A stretch of DNA of 64,000 bases from assembly GCA_013396655.1 (NCBI GenBank), contig WBMV01003161.1, forward strand, positions 3,904,059-3,968,058, in the 5' to 3' direction. The notes under the pieces are model-generated. The model saw only the letters and a program-made list of their open reading frames with translations. It did no database searches and was not told the origin of the DNA. Origin of the DNA: Campylorhamphus procurvoides (lineage: Eukaryota; Chordata; Aves; Passeriformes; Dendrocolaptidae). The position numbers and the translations under genes were made by a program. Shown one piece after another: positions 28,884-42,345 of this stretch (position 1 is its first letter; every line of letters begins with the position of its first letter).

Positions 28884-29300
28884 GCTTCCAGAGAGAAGAG
28901 AAAGAAATTGTCAGAGAGGGAAACATTCAATGCAGTTACAAAAAAGGTAAAGAGAGAAAGATTAGGGAACCAGAATAAAAGAGGGTTACAATTGTATGCA
29001 GGGAGCTGGAGCGGAAAGACAGAGCAAATCAAGGTGACAGGAAATAAAATATTGCCCATCAACAGGAACAGGGAGGAGAGAGACATCAAAACATGGAGAC
29101 TCATGCAAAAAAAAAAGGCTGCTCAGGATAGTGACTGTGGTAAAATATAGGGGAAAGGAGGTTTGGGAAATGTTTAAAGTAATATGGAAAGAAAGAAAAT
29201 CAGCCAGAGTTGCTTTGTTTGAAATTAATATCACCAGAACAAAACAACAACAAAAGAAAATAAAAGGCACCAAAGATTATAATGAAAAAAATACTGCCAT
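28884..29300 (+). repeat. Purine-rich, A-rich strand-asymmetric stretch
   Basis: For about 400 bp the + strand is dominated by A and G, with many AGAGAAG, AAAGAAA and GGGAGGAGAG type runs and two A-rich tracts (A10 near 29107 and an AAC/AAG-rich part near 29240-29270). It is not a clean microsatellite. No coding potential was recognised. Confidence 0.6.
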
Positions 29301-32300
29301 TGTCCTCTCCCTTAATATTTCAGTGAGGAGAATGCCACCACCCTTCCACTGAGGCTTTCCACAGAAGTGGCTGCACCGATGAGTTAGATTTTGGGAACAA
29401 TATGGTCCAAATCCCACATCATCCTCCCCCTCTTCCTCAGCCATGGTTTGGTCCTGACCAGAAGTAAAACAGCTCAATCATGCTTAGGTCTGGATAGAAT
29501 AGATCATTTTGAGAGAGGATTTTTAACTTGTTAATTCATAACCACAGTATAGTAGTCGGAAAGTTAAAATATTGCTGTTCACATATCCAGTCCCTAACAT
29601 TTACTGAAGTGCTTGGCTGTGCTTGAAGCTAAATAAGGTTCAGTAATGAGTGTGCTATAAATTCCTTAGGCTGGAGACTACCAGGTTCTTCTGCTATGGA
29701 TAATGTATGCAGTGTAAAACGCTTCCCATGCAAGAACAACTGATTGCTTCTGTGCCTTTGGTTCCATCCTCTGCCCTTCTGTACCGTGGTGCAGTAAGTT
29801 CCTGGCAAAGGAATCCTTTTGTACTCCAGTGCAGGACCAGCTGCTGGTGGTCACTGTGTGAATGACTCTAGAAATATATGGGGTGGGATAATGTGCACAC
29901 TTGTCCACTGAAAAATGGCTGGGAAATGATTGCTTGGCACTGCTGAGCTGCTGCAGAGGGCAGGATTTACTGCTGCTGCTCATAGCACTCCTCACCTTAC
30001 AGTGACATTTGCTTACCTATGGCTGTAACTTACAGTCCTTTGTTTTCCTTTCCCTGGGTATTGTAAGACGTGGTCAACCCCACAGATGGAAGTGTTACAG
30101 ACAACTCATCTGTAAGAGGTCCCATTCAGAACACCTCCACTTTGATGCCACCCTAACATCTCAGTTTTATACATTGGCCAAATTCCTTTAGAACCATCCC
30201 TTCCTGTTATTTTATTTATTGCCATTCTTTGGAAGATTAATGCAGCGTCTGCACTGGTTATAATTCTCTCTATCAGTCTGTCTATAGTATCTCTGCAATC
30301 CCAGCTCTTCATCACTGTATGTTCTTTATGGGCCACATTACTTTCACCACTCCTTATCTAACCACTTCATAAAAACCACCTCACACATTTATAAAGCATG
30401 ACAGGAGCATTACCATAAACTATGTTACTGTGCTCAGTAAACACATCATAGGCTCTCCATAGGCTAATCACCTTAGTGGATGAAATTACCTGGGCATGAA
30501 TTTATCTGCAGCCATCATATCAAAAGAACTGTATAGAACAACATTGTTCTGCTTTTCCACAAGAATTTAAGATCCCTGCACCATTCTGTCATGACTGAAA
30601 GCCTGGATTTGAAAGTTGGTTGTTACCAAGCTTCTTTGTAACCAGTGGATTAATTTATAAACACTGAAAAGAAATCCTAAATGTGAGAATTTCATGTATC
30701 CTATGAAAAAACAAAGGGTGTGTTATGTGTGTAATAAGCAATTTTTTGTCTCTTTTGAGGTTGATGGGAAAATTAATAGTTTCCCAGTTTGAAGAGTAGT
30801 CTGAAGATAAAGGCATTTAATGATAGTATTAGTGAGTTTTAGAGATTTGGAAACATCAAGGTGCTTGGGGAAAGCCTGTTGGGCAAAAGCGAGACTCTGG
30901 CAGGACCAAACAGTGCTTGCTTAGTTGACATAGAATAATTTCTAATTCCTTCCTTCCTAACTACTTCTCATGCACATTTCTGTAGTCATTTCTCATCAGC
31001 AGCTGTGACTAAATGGCTTTTTTCTTATCGACTTAATTATTCCATCCAAAGAGAGAGTTGTCCTGTCTTTCATTGTGTGTCTTTTCTGAGACTCATTTAA
31101 CTTCAATTCTTTGGATGCTTTTTGCTGGCAGCATTTTAAAAGAACAACATTCTGAGGCCACAAAAACAATATTCTGTGGTTCCCTCAAATTTTATTGTTA
31201 GGCTATTTTCAGGCTTAATTCCACTTTGGGTTTTTACTGTTCTCTGGCAAGGAACTAGAGATGTCAATATTGGAAATGGTCACTTCTGTTCAGCAGCAGA
31301 AATGTTCATTTCTCCACAGCTTTGATACCTAGAAAATTTATTCTGGGCAAGAACTGCGCAGCTGCAAAGCAATGATCAGAATAGCACAGCAGGTCTTTTT
31401 AATCTCTAGTTTATACTGCTGCCTGCAGCCTAAGTTATAGGAGGAGCACTGCTTGAATGCAGACACATTACATCTATTTTGTCCCAACTTTTATCTTCTC
31501 TGACATACCAAATATTAAATTTTCCAAACCACCCAAGTGACTGAGAGCAAGATTTTTTAAAAGATACTTACAGTTTTTGTGCTCAGCCTTGCTAGCATAC
31601 ATCATTTAGGCCAAGACATCCAATTTACAAGTGATATAGACCTCTAGGAGAGTCGTATCTCACTGAAGTCAATGAAATTTAGTATCATAATGCTTATTAC
31701 TTTTTGATATGGAACTTATTTCTCCAAAAATAATATTCTTCTCTCTTTAAGTCCTGCCTCTTCATACACATCTCTTAATGGCATTCCAGAGCTGTAAATC
31801 CCACCAAGACTTCTAATTTCTAACCTCCATTTCTCAAAGTTGCTGTAAGTTGATCTCCCTTTGAAGCAAAAAAATCTCATTAAAAGACTGAAGATCCCCA
31901 CTAAGAGAACATTGGATTCTTGTCTGCCTTGTGAGTTGTGTATCTGCTTTTTGTGATTCATCAATACAAGGATGCTGATAGTCCTTATTACAATTCCCTT
32001 GCCACAGTCAGAGGTTTGGGGGGTGGGCACAGCCCTGCAGGGACTCTCAGGGCAGGGGGCACACACAACTGGGGGCATTTTCTCGTGCATTCTGTCATTC
32101 CTGTGTACACTGGGCACGTGCATGCAGAATTAGGATTAAACCCACCCCTAACTTGGCTTCAATAACAGCCAGGAGCAGGTTCCTCATGAGCATTCCTGCC
32201 CAGCCACTCCTGCCTGGTGTCCCCTTGCCTTCCTCAGCCATGCTGGTGTCACTGCTGTCACTGGAGCTGCAATGTCCCAGAGGCAGGAGCTGCTGCAAGT

Positions 32301-32353
32301 CTGCCTTGTTGGTCTGGATACCATTTCTCCCTTGATTCATCTGGAAAAGAGTC

Positions 32354-32387
32354 TTTCTTTTTCTTTTTCTTTTTTTTTTCTTTAAAA
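32354..32387. repeat. T-rich low-complexity tract
   Basis: The tract is a run of (TTTTTC)-like units passing into a long T run. It is simple sequence only. Confidence 0.75.
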
Positions 32388-33196
32388 GTATGCATAAGAA
32401 TAAGGTCCTGTGCAAATTCCTCAGAAGATCAATTTGCAAGGCTCTTTAGTAGAAAACCCTATTCTCTAGTGCGTGTATTGGTTTGATATGGAAATCCATA
32501 AGCCAGCCCTAGATCCAATCACATCTCATACGTTGGGGTGCTCTGGGTTTTCTTTGTGAATTCAAGAGCAGAATCCATACCATTTCTCCTTTACAAAAAA
32601 TACGTATTTTTAATTTCTCTGAATAAACCAGTTCGTGAGGATCAGAGTCTATTCTCGTGTAAGTCTAAGAATCTGTAAATCTCTCAGATAAAAAGGCTCC
32701 TGTGGCTGATGGCAGAGAGCATTAGCAGAAAATTGGAAAAGACTACAAATCCATGTGCTAATTAGAACTTTGCATATCCCTGCTTCCCCTATTATACTGA
32801 ATGGGAAATAAAATACAAATGAAAAAAAAAGTTAATATTCAACTGAAATATTAAAATTCTTCTGAACAAAATATTTTAAAGTTATTAGAAGTTCTTTTGC
32901 TGTGGATTTTTGTAGAAAAGTTTGATTTCACTGAAATGGCTTTTTCTGCCAAAACTGCCCTTAGAAAGCCAGCTCATAGCACCATAAATAAGCAGAGATG
33001 CCTGTGCTGAATGCACATTGCTCCTCTTAGCTCATGAATTCTGACTCCAAAATCAGAACGTGGGCTGCCTGTGAAATGAATTTCCAGGTGTAATTGACCT
33101 GCTTTGTCCATCAGCTCTTCTCCAGGCTCTGACCAAGGGTGCAATAATATTATTGTCTTACTCAAAATAGGAATGTTGCACAAATGACATGGAAAT

Positions 33197-33245
33197 TGGG
33201 GCCTGAACCTACAGGATGTTGAACCATTGACCTGGAAAGAGTCCT
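33197..33245 (+). repeat. Arm-like fragment of a recurrent old repeat
   Basis: GGGGCCTGAACCTACAGGAT is followed by GTTGAACCATTGACCTGGAA. It resembles the 'GGCCTGATCCTGCAGGATGCTGA' arm of the same class of repeats. Confidence 0.35.
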
Positions 33246-36200
33246 GTGGGCTGTCAGCTGAGCTGTGACCTCTATGAGTTGCCCTTTTAAGTGACCTAAA
33301 TATCAGAAGACCTCAAAATGATTTTAAAGTTTAGCCCAAGGTGCATTTCCAAGGGAAAACAGAGCTCAGTAACCACCTTCCTTGTGGAACTGTTTGTTCT
33401 GGTCTTTTATAAAGAAATAGCAGCTTCTTTAGAGGAGGTACCCTCTGTCTCCAGAACCCTCTCATAGCAACAACATTTGAGAAAATAATATCCCAACCTA
33501 AAACTTAATGACCCACAATGGGAGTCACTTGTGCTTGCTGCTGTTGCACAGAGTCTTCCCAAAATGAAAATAATATGTATCTTGCATAATGAACAATGAA
33601 AAGCCTGAATATTAATGAAAATATAAATAGAAATTTAGGAAACAGACCACTGCAGTCTATTCTGATCCACTGGGCGAAATAAACAATCCCATCTATAACC
33701 AGGAGGCTTGCAGAGCATGTGTGGGGCATCACAAATTCCCACAGTCCAGGTAATTCCGTACATAATGAGTAGCCCATTAATCCATTTGTGTCAGTTATCA
33801 TAATGGGAAAGAATTAAGGATGGTGTAATGCTAACATGCTGTACTTAAGTCAATATTTTGATGATACCTTTGTGTTACATCAAGCTCAGGGGCCAAATTC
33901 AACACTTTTGTGGCTTCCTTAGAACTGAGGGCAGCCTGGCAGGTGTGGGGCAGTGAGCCTTGACCGAGCAGAAACCGGTGAAAACCATAACCCCCCTCTG
34001 ATAGATCTGCAAATGCATCCTGTAAGCTTGTTCCCTTTCCTTCTGGAGCACATACAGAATGCCAGTGGATTATATGTAAAAGAAAAATTGGAGTGTGACT
34101 GCACTGTGGCTATGAGGAGTCTTTTATTTGTTCACTTATGAAGCAGCTCGTGGAGTAGCATGGGACTTTGTTTTTCCATCTGTTACAGATTCCTGTCAGA
34201 AGCAAAAAACTATATTTTGCAAGTACCATGGTAGTAGCTTATTATTTCTTAAAGTAAAGTATAGTATTTTCCCCTGTGCAAAGTGTAGTCTGTAGTTCTG
34301 GCACATTAGCTGGCATAAACATTTTGATTAAAGCTTATGAATGTATTAATTACACCTGGGAAGTTTCCAAAGCTTATTCAAACTGAAAACTCTTTAAACT
34401 GCAGCCCCCAAACCTGAATTCTTTATAGTAAGTCTATGAATGGCTGTCACAGGGTTGTTTTTTCTTTCTCTTGGTTGTTTGTACAAAGACATGAAGTGTC
34501 AAGAGTGCAAATTTTTTTAGCCAGTAGTTTCTGTAAGCACTTTTTCAGAAAGTCTGGAAGTGTCAGAAGAATTTTTACTGTCACACTGTTCAATGTTTGT
34601 TTGAAGTCTATAGAACTTTAATTCTCTTTTAAATTTTCTCTGATCTCCTAGGTCTAGCAGCATCTGCACATACGTAAGCATTTGTCACAATAACATATGG
34701 GTATATGACCTTAACAGGATGATAGCACTGGCACACAGACTGGCTAGTTGAAGCTGTATAAATAAATAGAGGTATCATAAACCAGCTATGTCCTGATGAA
34801 CTGTCTGGAAATGCTGATAGAATTGGTCCATATAATTTCTTTTGCTTGTGTTCCCATAGTGGATTGCTAATGGTGTAACACAGTCAGATTTGGCCAGCAA
34901 AGCCGATGGAGTTGGTTGGGTATCGCTACTTTTTTGCAAGTAACACGAACAAGTTCTTCCAACCTTCATCTGGATTAGGCTGTGAGGTGCATTGACAATG
35001 AGCTGGAGGCAAACGTAACAGAGGAGCTGAATTCTAAAATCACTGGGCGTATGACCCCGAAAAGAGCCATAACTTATCCACAGAGAGCCTGTGCCAGCAC
35101 CAAACAGCCCACGAAGCCTCAGCTCGGCCACGCTGCGCTCGTGCATTCATGCACACATGCATTCATTAGGAGTGACCTGCCCTAGGAAGGTCCATTAAGT
35201 GGAACTCATTTCAAGCACAGATGGTCCTGAATAGCTTAATGTCTGTCTGGTGGCCAGAATAAGTGAATTCTTGATGGCCTTAGACTTCTGATCACATACA
35301 TGCAGCCAAGGAGGAAATGAAAACATGTTTATCATTTTGATAAACAACCTCTCTCATTGCTGCAGGATGCTCCGTGTAACTCAGCAGAGTCAAATACTAT
35401 TAAATTGTCATCACTGTCAAAGAGAGAACGTATAAGTTTTGCTACCTGAGTCATAGTTAATGACTTCCACAATGTATAACACAAATCAGTAGTGCTGTTT
35501 GCCTATTTTATGTTTGTTTACTGATAAGTTCAGGCTTGGCTGAAATAAAGAGGCAAGTTATAATTTTGAAGTGCAAAATATGCTTTTATTATTACCTCTC
35601 AGCTAGAGATATAAAAAACAGAGATGACTAGAAGATGGCTTTTTGGCTTCTGCCAGGTATGCACTCAGACCCTGTAGGTGATTAGATATTTTAAATCACA
35701 GCCTCCCACAGCAGGCTCATACTTAAGATAAAATATTTTACTCTGTGGTGTGTAAACTCAAGGTGGCTTTATAACAGAGACAAAAAAAGAAAGTGATTTC
35801 AACAGTTTAGTGTCCTCCAATTGGAATGAAACCATTTGCAGGGGTAACAAACAGTTGTCCCTGTTTTACAGTAAGAATGTTGTTATTATTTCTAGAGTTC
35901 TGTATTTTAAGCCTATGCAGAACAAAGATTTCTGGAAGGTTAGGAAATATGAGCAGACTTGCAGTGGCTCAGAGAGTTGCCATCTGTGACACCCCAGAAT
36001 CCTTCCTGGCAGCCAGTTCTGTCCCTCTCTTTGGTAGGTGTCACATTTCCTTCATGCAAAGTTGAGGGCATCGTGCTCACAAAGGATCAGCTGTTCTTAC
36101 TATCAAATCCTGCTAATGTGTGGTTGAAGAGGATATAAGTCATATAAGGGCGTTTTCATTCATCTCTGAAGCTTCTTGAAGGAAGATCAAAGCACTTTCT

Positions 36201-36389
36201 GATCTGCAAGTTGCTATTCCATTTCTAATCTTTTTCTGATTTTCTTGGGGCAGGAGGGAATTATATTAAAAAAAGAGACTTTTATTTTTGCCAGGTGGAT
36301 AAAGCAGCCACTTCATGAAATGTAACTGTCAACAAAACATTCAGAAGACACTTACTTAGAGGATTTTAGGGCCCTTTCCTCTCCTCTTA

Positions 36390-36436
36390 AGTTCAGTGGC
36401 AAATCCCCTATTGACTTGAATGAGCTGGATGAGGCT
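36390..36436 (+). repeat. Fragment of a recurrent near-palindromic old repeat
   Basis: The stretch with AAATCCCCTATTGACTTGAA followed by TGAGCTGGATGAGGC follows the order 'ATCCCATTGACTTCAATGGGAGTTGGATCAGGC' in pieces, a phrase I recall as recurring in sauropsid introns. This is among the clearest of about a dozen such matches in the window. Confidence 0.5.
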
Positions 36437-39400
36437 GTTACTCTGGAATGAAAGCCAGACACTACCATAGCTCAATAGACCATAAACCTGAAGAAAAAAA
36501 GACATTTCTGGGTTTTGTGACAGGGATTCAAACTTTTGCTGCACTCACAGCCTATCAGGTCAATAATTCACATTTTTTCCAGTACTCCCAGCACTGTAAT
36601 ATCTCACCAGGTGTTCCCATAATCCAGATGAGCCACTGAGGCAAAAAGACACCTCTGGCCCAGGGGCTGAAGTCCTCAGATATTGGTAGTAGAGCATTTC
36701 TTGGTGCTCTCCACCCATCTCCCCCCAAAGAAGAAGTAGGAAAGAAAAATTAAAATTCACAGAATGAAAAGGTGCTTTGCATACACATCTGAACAACCTA
36801 AATGTTTTTTCAGTGGAAACTGAAGACTGATTCGTGTTCTTCTCCCCACTCTAATTAGTTTCCTCATTTATACAGCTGAAAGAGAGATTTAAGTTAGATG
36901 TCCCACTCCCAGTATATTTGTGGTTTGTACATTCCTATGAGTAATGTAGTCAAGGGTGTGCTTTTTCAATAAGGTTTTTTTCCTGGTCTCACTGTGTCCA
37001 TTTGTATCTGTCTGGTACCTCTATTCCCATTTTGTGTATGGCTTTTTAAAAGTCTAACATGTGTATGAATCATTGGTGAAAAATATACCAGCAAAACACA
37101 TTGCATGCAATGCTACCCAGCAGTCATTCATAGGCTGAACATACTTTAATGGAGAAACCTGATCCCACAGAACAAATTTTCCAGGAAAACAGGGTGGGTA
37201 ATGTGCAGAACTTTCTCCATGTGAGATGGATTTTTTCTTGTGTCAGCACTGGGAAAGGTCTTTCTATTATTATAATTGTTATTATTTGCACACAGTTCTA
37301 GTCCATGCAGATAAAACTTCCAATTAACGTACTTAGCTGTCTAGCAGTTTAAAAAAAGGTGTTTTTTCATTGCTTTTATAGTTTCATTATGTTTGGCCCC
37401 TCCTAAACAACTATATACTTTGAGCTAAATTCTTTATTGCTTCAGCAACTTGAGCTTCCACATAACAATTAAAGGTGTTATAAAGCTGCTCCACCACAAC
37501 CCATTATTTTGAATAGATAACCAAATAAGCAAGACCAGCTCATATGGTTATTAGTACTCATACAGCAAATTAATAGGGAAAATTAAGCATTTAGGTTATT
37601 CACAGATATTTACCACACAGTCTTTGTAATCTAAAATTAGAAATGCTTATTACTGTGTGCATTATCTTTATTGTTGGAGTTGCAATCAATAAAATCACAA
37701 ATCTTTCTCCTCCCAGGCCATGGCCATAAGATGGATTAAACCAATGAGAATCTTTTCATTGCCTTCAATATGATTTGGATGGGGGAACGGGGAGTTTATG
37801 TGAAGGATTACTTCATAGCAAATGCAAACATTTGGGGCTGAGTTGATTATTGCAATTCCTCTTACTCCTAAGAGACACTTCAAAGCCCATTTGTCAGATG
37901 ATGGCTCCCTGAATTGCTGGGATCTCTCTTCCCTGACACCTACTGGCTTTCAAAAAGCTTCTGTCAGCAGGCCAACTGCACCTAATAACTGATAGATGCA
38001 GTAGCATGACTGGCCAGATGACTTAAATATTTACTACATAGTCTCATGCTTGCAGACTCATCAGTGCTGAACCCCATGGCCACACAACCCAAGCTCATTT
38101 ACCCTGATGGTTGTTCACAGACTTTCATCCACTGACTCACTCTGAAAGGTCAGAGGTTTCAAAATTTAATATAAATCACTTCCACACTTTGTGTGTGTTC
38201 ATTAGTAGTTGTTGTTTGTACCTCAATACCCCAGGCACACCTTATGGCACATCACCATGTGACCTTAACATCCAGGCAAGAGATTCCTCCCTGCTCACCT
38301 TCCCCAGTGCTCCACCACAGAAATGTCACATTTGTGGCACCCCCAGGTAACAGGACTCTGTCCTGAGCAGGGAGATGCCACTGGACTCCCAAACCTCTAC
38401 CAAAGCCTTTTATTCAGAGCCAGACTTGGATCAGCATCTCCACACAGCTTATCCTCCTACCTGGCTGCAGGGTACTACAGTGTTCAGAAGTTCTCAATAT
38501 TGTTTCAAAAACCGTGAAAACCAAAGACATGAATAATGTGGTGTAGCAAAAGCACTGTACAGTTAGCAATTCATAATGGCGTGAAGAAATAATGCTCTTC
38601 TGGAGAAGCTTCTTACACATCCTGCTCTTTAGTAGGCCATGCGTGAGGTTTTGTAGGAAGTTTAAACAAATCCTGCCAAATTTATGCTGCAGTTTCCCAA
38701 AGTTGCCAAGTATCTATGGGGAACAGACTGACACTATTAAACACTCAGTGATTATGAGCTAAGTACAATCTGAACTGAGGAATGGGGAAATGACTTGGGC
38801 AGAGCATTAGCCCATGTGGTGTTTGTCTCCTTGCACTGCAGTGCTGAGGGGAAGGGCAATGGCACACCTGACACGTCACTTCTGTGCTCAGCATATGCCA
38901 CAAACACCAACTATTCATAAAGCCAAGGCCACTGTGTCTCTGCCTAGCACTCCTCTGTGTTCTCCATCTAATAAAACTATTGCAAATGTTCGTAAAGAAC
39001 AATTAGGGAAAAGACAAATTAAGCCTGGTGATCTTGCACATAATAGGAATGTTTCCTGCCCTAAAATGGCCAATTTAGGGAGTGGGGTAGCAAAGGGAAG
39101 TGCTTTTGGGCCATACTGTGATTTGAAGAGACTCACTGTCATTCCTTAAGAGCTGAGTACTAGCACAGAACCAAGTATTTAGAGAAAAATCTTATTTCTA
39201 GATGGATTCCCTTAGTCCCTGTCCTTGTACGAGAGAATATTTGGGGAAGAGGCCTCCAACGTTACGAGCATAAAATCAACAAACAGTCGTTGCACATTTT
39301 CTGTAACATTTTATCTACATTTCTTCAAGCCCAGACCTTGACACAGTCATTTTTAGGCCAAAAATTATGTGGATGTCAGAGAAGTTTCTAATATGAGACA

Positions 39401-39445
39401 GGCAAGGGACATTTATCTACCTTTTCTATTAAGAAGGAGGTTTAG

Positions 39446-39844
<399 letters not shown>

Positions 39845-40066
39845 TGAGCCTATAGAGCATGCATAGGAATTTTGTTGTGTTCTTTTTTTAACAAAACAGA
39901 AAAATCTGTAAGAATATATTTAAACCACCTTCCTGCTACTTCTGTTCACACAGATCATGTTAAGATTTACCAAAAATCTGGGAGTATAGTAACAAACATA
40001 AGACCTCTGATAAGAGATTCTGGGCCAGGATCAAGCCCTTAAGAAATAACTGGATAAAATTACCCC

Positions 40067-40074
40067 TGACGTCA
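40067..40074. promoter_or_regulatory. Consensus CRE octamer TGACGTCA, 273 bp after the TAFA1 exon
   Basis: A perfect CREB/ATF palindrome lies within CCCCTGACGTCACTTC. Proximity to the exon makes it a candidate intronic element, but function is not shown by sequence. Confidence 0.4.
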
Positions 40075-41942
40075 CTTCATGGGGTCCCATCAGTGCCACA
40101 TTAGTTTTGATTCATAAGTATTTGAAAGGACAACTGTCATTCATTTTGATTTAATTAGCCATTTGGAAAGTCTGTGGCAAAATAAGATAAAGAAATGAAT
40201 CTGGTGTTGTTGTGAAACAAACATTACAGAAAGATGGAAAGATGGAAAAAATCTTTGTGTTTTGAAATCAATGGTGCTGTTGCTTGTCACAGGGATTTTT
40301 TTGCTAAAGCAAAAGCACCATGTTATTTGTGTCTGGGTTTCACATCGGGTCTAGCTCCACAGGGTGTTTTCCTCTCTGGGGCTCCCCTGGCACTGCTGCA
40401 AGGTGAAACTGCCGAGCAATCGGGGAGAGAGACAGGGCTTGGAAGTGCTTAGCAAAATATAAATCACATAAGAAGATGGGGAGGTAGTGGTACTAATCCC
40501 ATTAGTTACCCTTCCCAGACAAGCTGCTCCCTGTTGCAGAATCCCTCTGTGCAGCAGCTTTGTGGAGTATCTTGTTAAAATCCCTCGCTATTATTTGGGG
40601 TAAACGTGCTGTGCCATTGTTTGTGCCAACCCACAGCCCAAAGGTGCCTCAAAGGGCCACTGGTTGTTTTGGCTGCAGCTGAGGTAAACTCTGCACTGGG
40701 CTCTGCTCACCCTTTCCATGGCTGGACTTCCAGAGGTGCTGGTGTATCTGCAGGTATTGGAAGGACCCAGTGTTCCCTCTTTGGGTTGGTCATTTGGCAT
40801 TCAGCTTCCCCCCAAGTGAGTGAGAGGGGCAGCTGTACAAGCAAACATGGGGAAAAATGGTCTTTATGGATACCTTTCCTCAATCACAAGCTGCAAAGGC
40901 ACTAGGAAGGAGCAGGGGCTGTCCCTGTTGTAGCCCAGCATTAGACAGGGGTATTGGTGGGTGTTGGGGAATGGAGGGTTGTGCAGGCAAAGCTCAGAGT
41001 CCTGCACATTTGACACCAAAAAGATGAGAGTTGGGTGTGCCCTGGGGGAATGAGAACCTCATGTTTCCTCAGCAGGTATTTGTGGCATGTGCATATATGG
41101 TTTATATATTAAAGATACAAAAGAAATGTTTTATTTGCAAAACATTTTCACATTTTTAAATTATGAAGCAGTATTTTCTAGCTTGTTACACTGGGAATGT
41201 GATTCAGCTTCTGAACTCAGGACTAAAACCATGCTATGAATGCACCTGTGAATAATTATACTTTAATGCACATTCTGTCATTCTGTTATTGCTTAATTAC
41301 CCTGATAAAAAGAATATTTTCTTTTTCTACTAAGCACAGTCATAAAACTGTAGGTGAAATCTACAGCTGGTCTTAACAAAAAATCAACTGTACAAGCCTT
41401 GAAGAATTTCATGTTCTTCAGCAGGTCATGAAAAACAGAGGCAGTGGACAGAGCAGAGAGATACCATTAATTCAGCTCTCATAACTCTCTTCAGAGAAGA
41501 GAAGCTCAAAGAATGCTATGTTAAGAAAAAAGTCGGGTGCAGGTGTGGACTGAAGCCTAATTGCTCTGTCAGGATTACAATAAAAAGAAATGTTATTGTC
41601 TGGAATTTTGAAAGGAGTAAGGATAAAACAATGACTAATATAAAAGCGTAAAGCAAGTCCCATTGAAGTCACTGGTAAGACTCACTATGACTTCAAAGCC
41701 AGCAGACGTGAACTACAAAGGAATGTCTTCGCCTTTCAAGTTTAGTTGTTGTAGTCAGCCCATCGCTGCTTCTGTAGAAGGCTGGTGAACGGTTCAAAAG
41801 CCCAATATGCTGCTCGTAAAAATTAAACCAAAGGGCATTTTCTTTGGCCTTTGTTTTATCCCAGACTTTGCTTTGTGACTTTTGACATACTGACCAGGTT
41901 TAAGTCAAAACTTTGTCCTGTTTGGTGGTTCTGTTCTTGCTA

Positions 41943-41990
41943 AGGCAAACTCCCCAAACTTCCCATGGGAGTCCCACTGACGTCAGTACT
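41943..41990 (+). repeat. Fragment of a recurrent near-palindromic old repeat, carrying a CRE
   Basis: GGCAAACTCC, CCCATGGGAGTCCCACTGA and CGTCAGT follow the order of the repeat's core phrase. In place of the usual ACTTCAGT it has ACGTCAGT, which creates the palindrome ACTGACGTCAGT at 41976-41987. Confidence 0.4.
41978..41985. promoter_or_regulatory. Consensus CRE octamer TGACGTCA within a 12-bp palindrome
   Basis: The octamer is embedded in ACTGACGTCAGT, a perfect 12-bp palindrome, inside an old repeat fragment. Confidence 0.4.
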
Positions 41991-42333
41991 TTAACTCACA
42001 CAAAGATTTGGGATTCCCTGTTTCTTTTGTACATGAGGACATTTCAAAAGGTCATTTGCAACTTTCTACCATCTTTATCTACCCAATTGAAAGAATTAAA
42101 GCCATTTAATCTCACACTAAGTTTTACACTATGTAAATGTATATGATTTCAAGCCATAATGTGTCACTAAGAAAGCTTGCTTGGGTTCATTAACAAAACA
42201 TCCACAGGTGTTCATGTACAGCAGTGCACTCACACCCAGAGAGACCCATCACCTCTGAGAGGTGACAAGGATTGGGACAACCCATGTTGGCATTTTGGCT
42301 CCCGTCTGTGGTTCATTATCACCTCGAGCCATC

Positions 42334-42345
42334 TCCACCTGGTGG
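42334..42345 (-). promoter_or_regulatory. CTCF-like core site
   Basis: On the minus strand the site reads CCACCAGGTGGA, fitting the core CCASYAGRKGG. Flanking modules were not evaluated, so this is weak. Confidence 0.25.
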
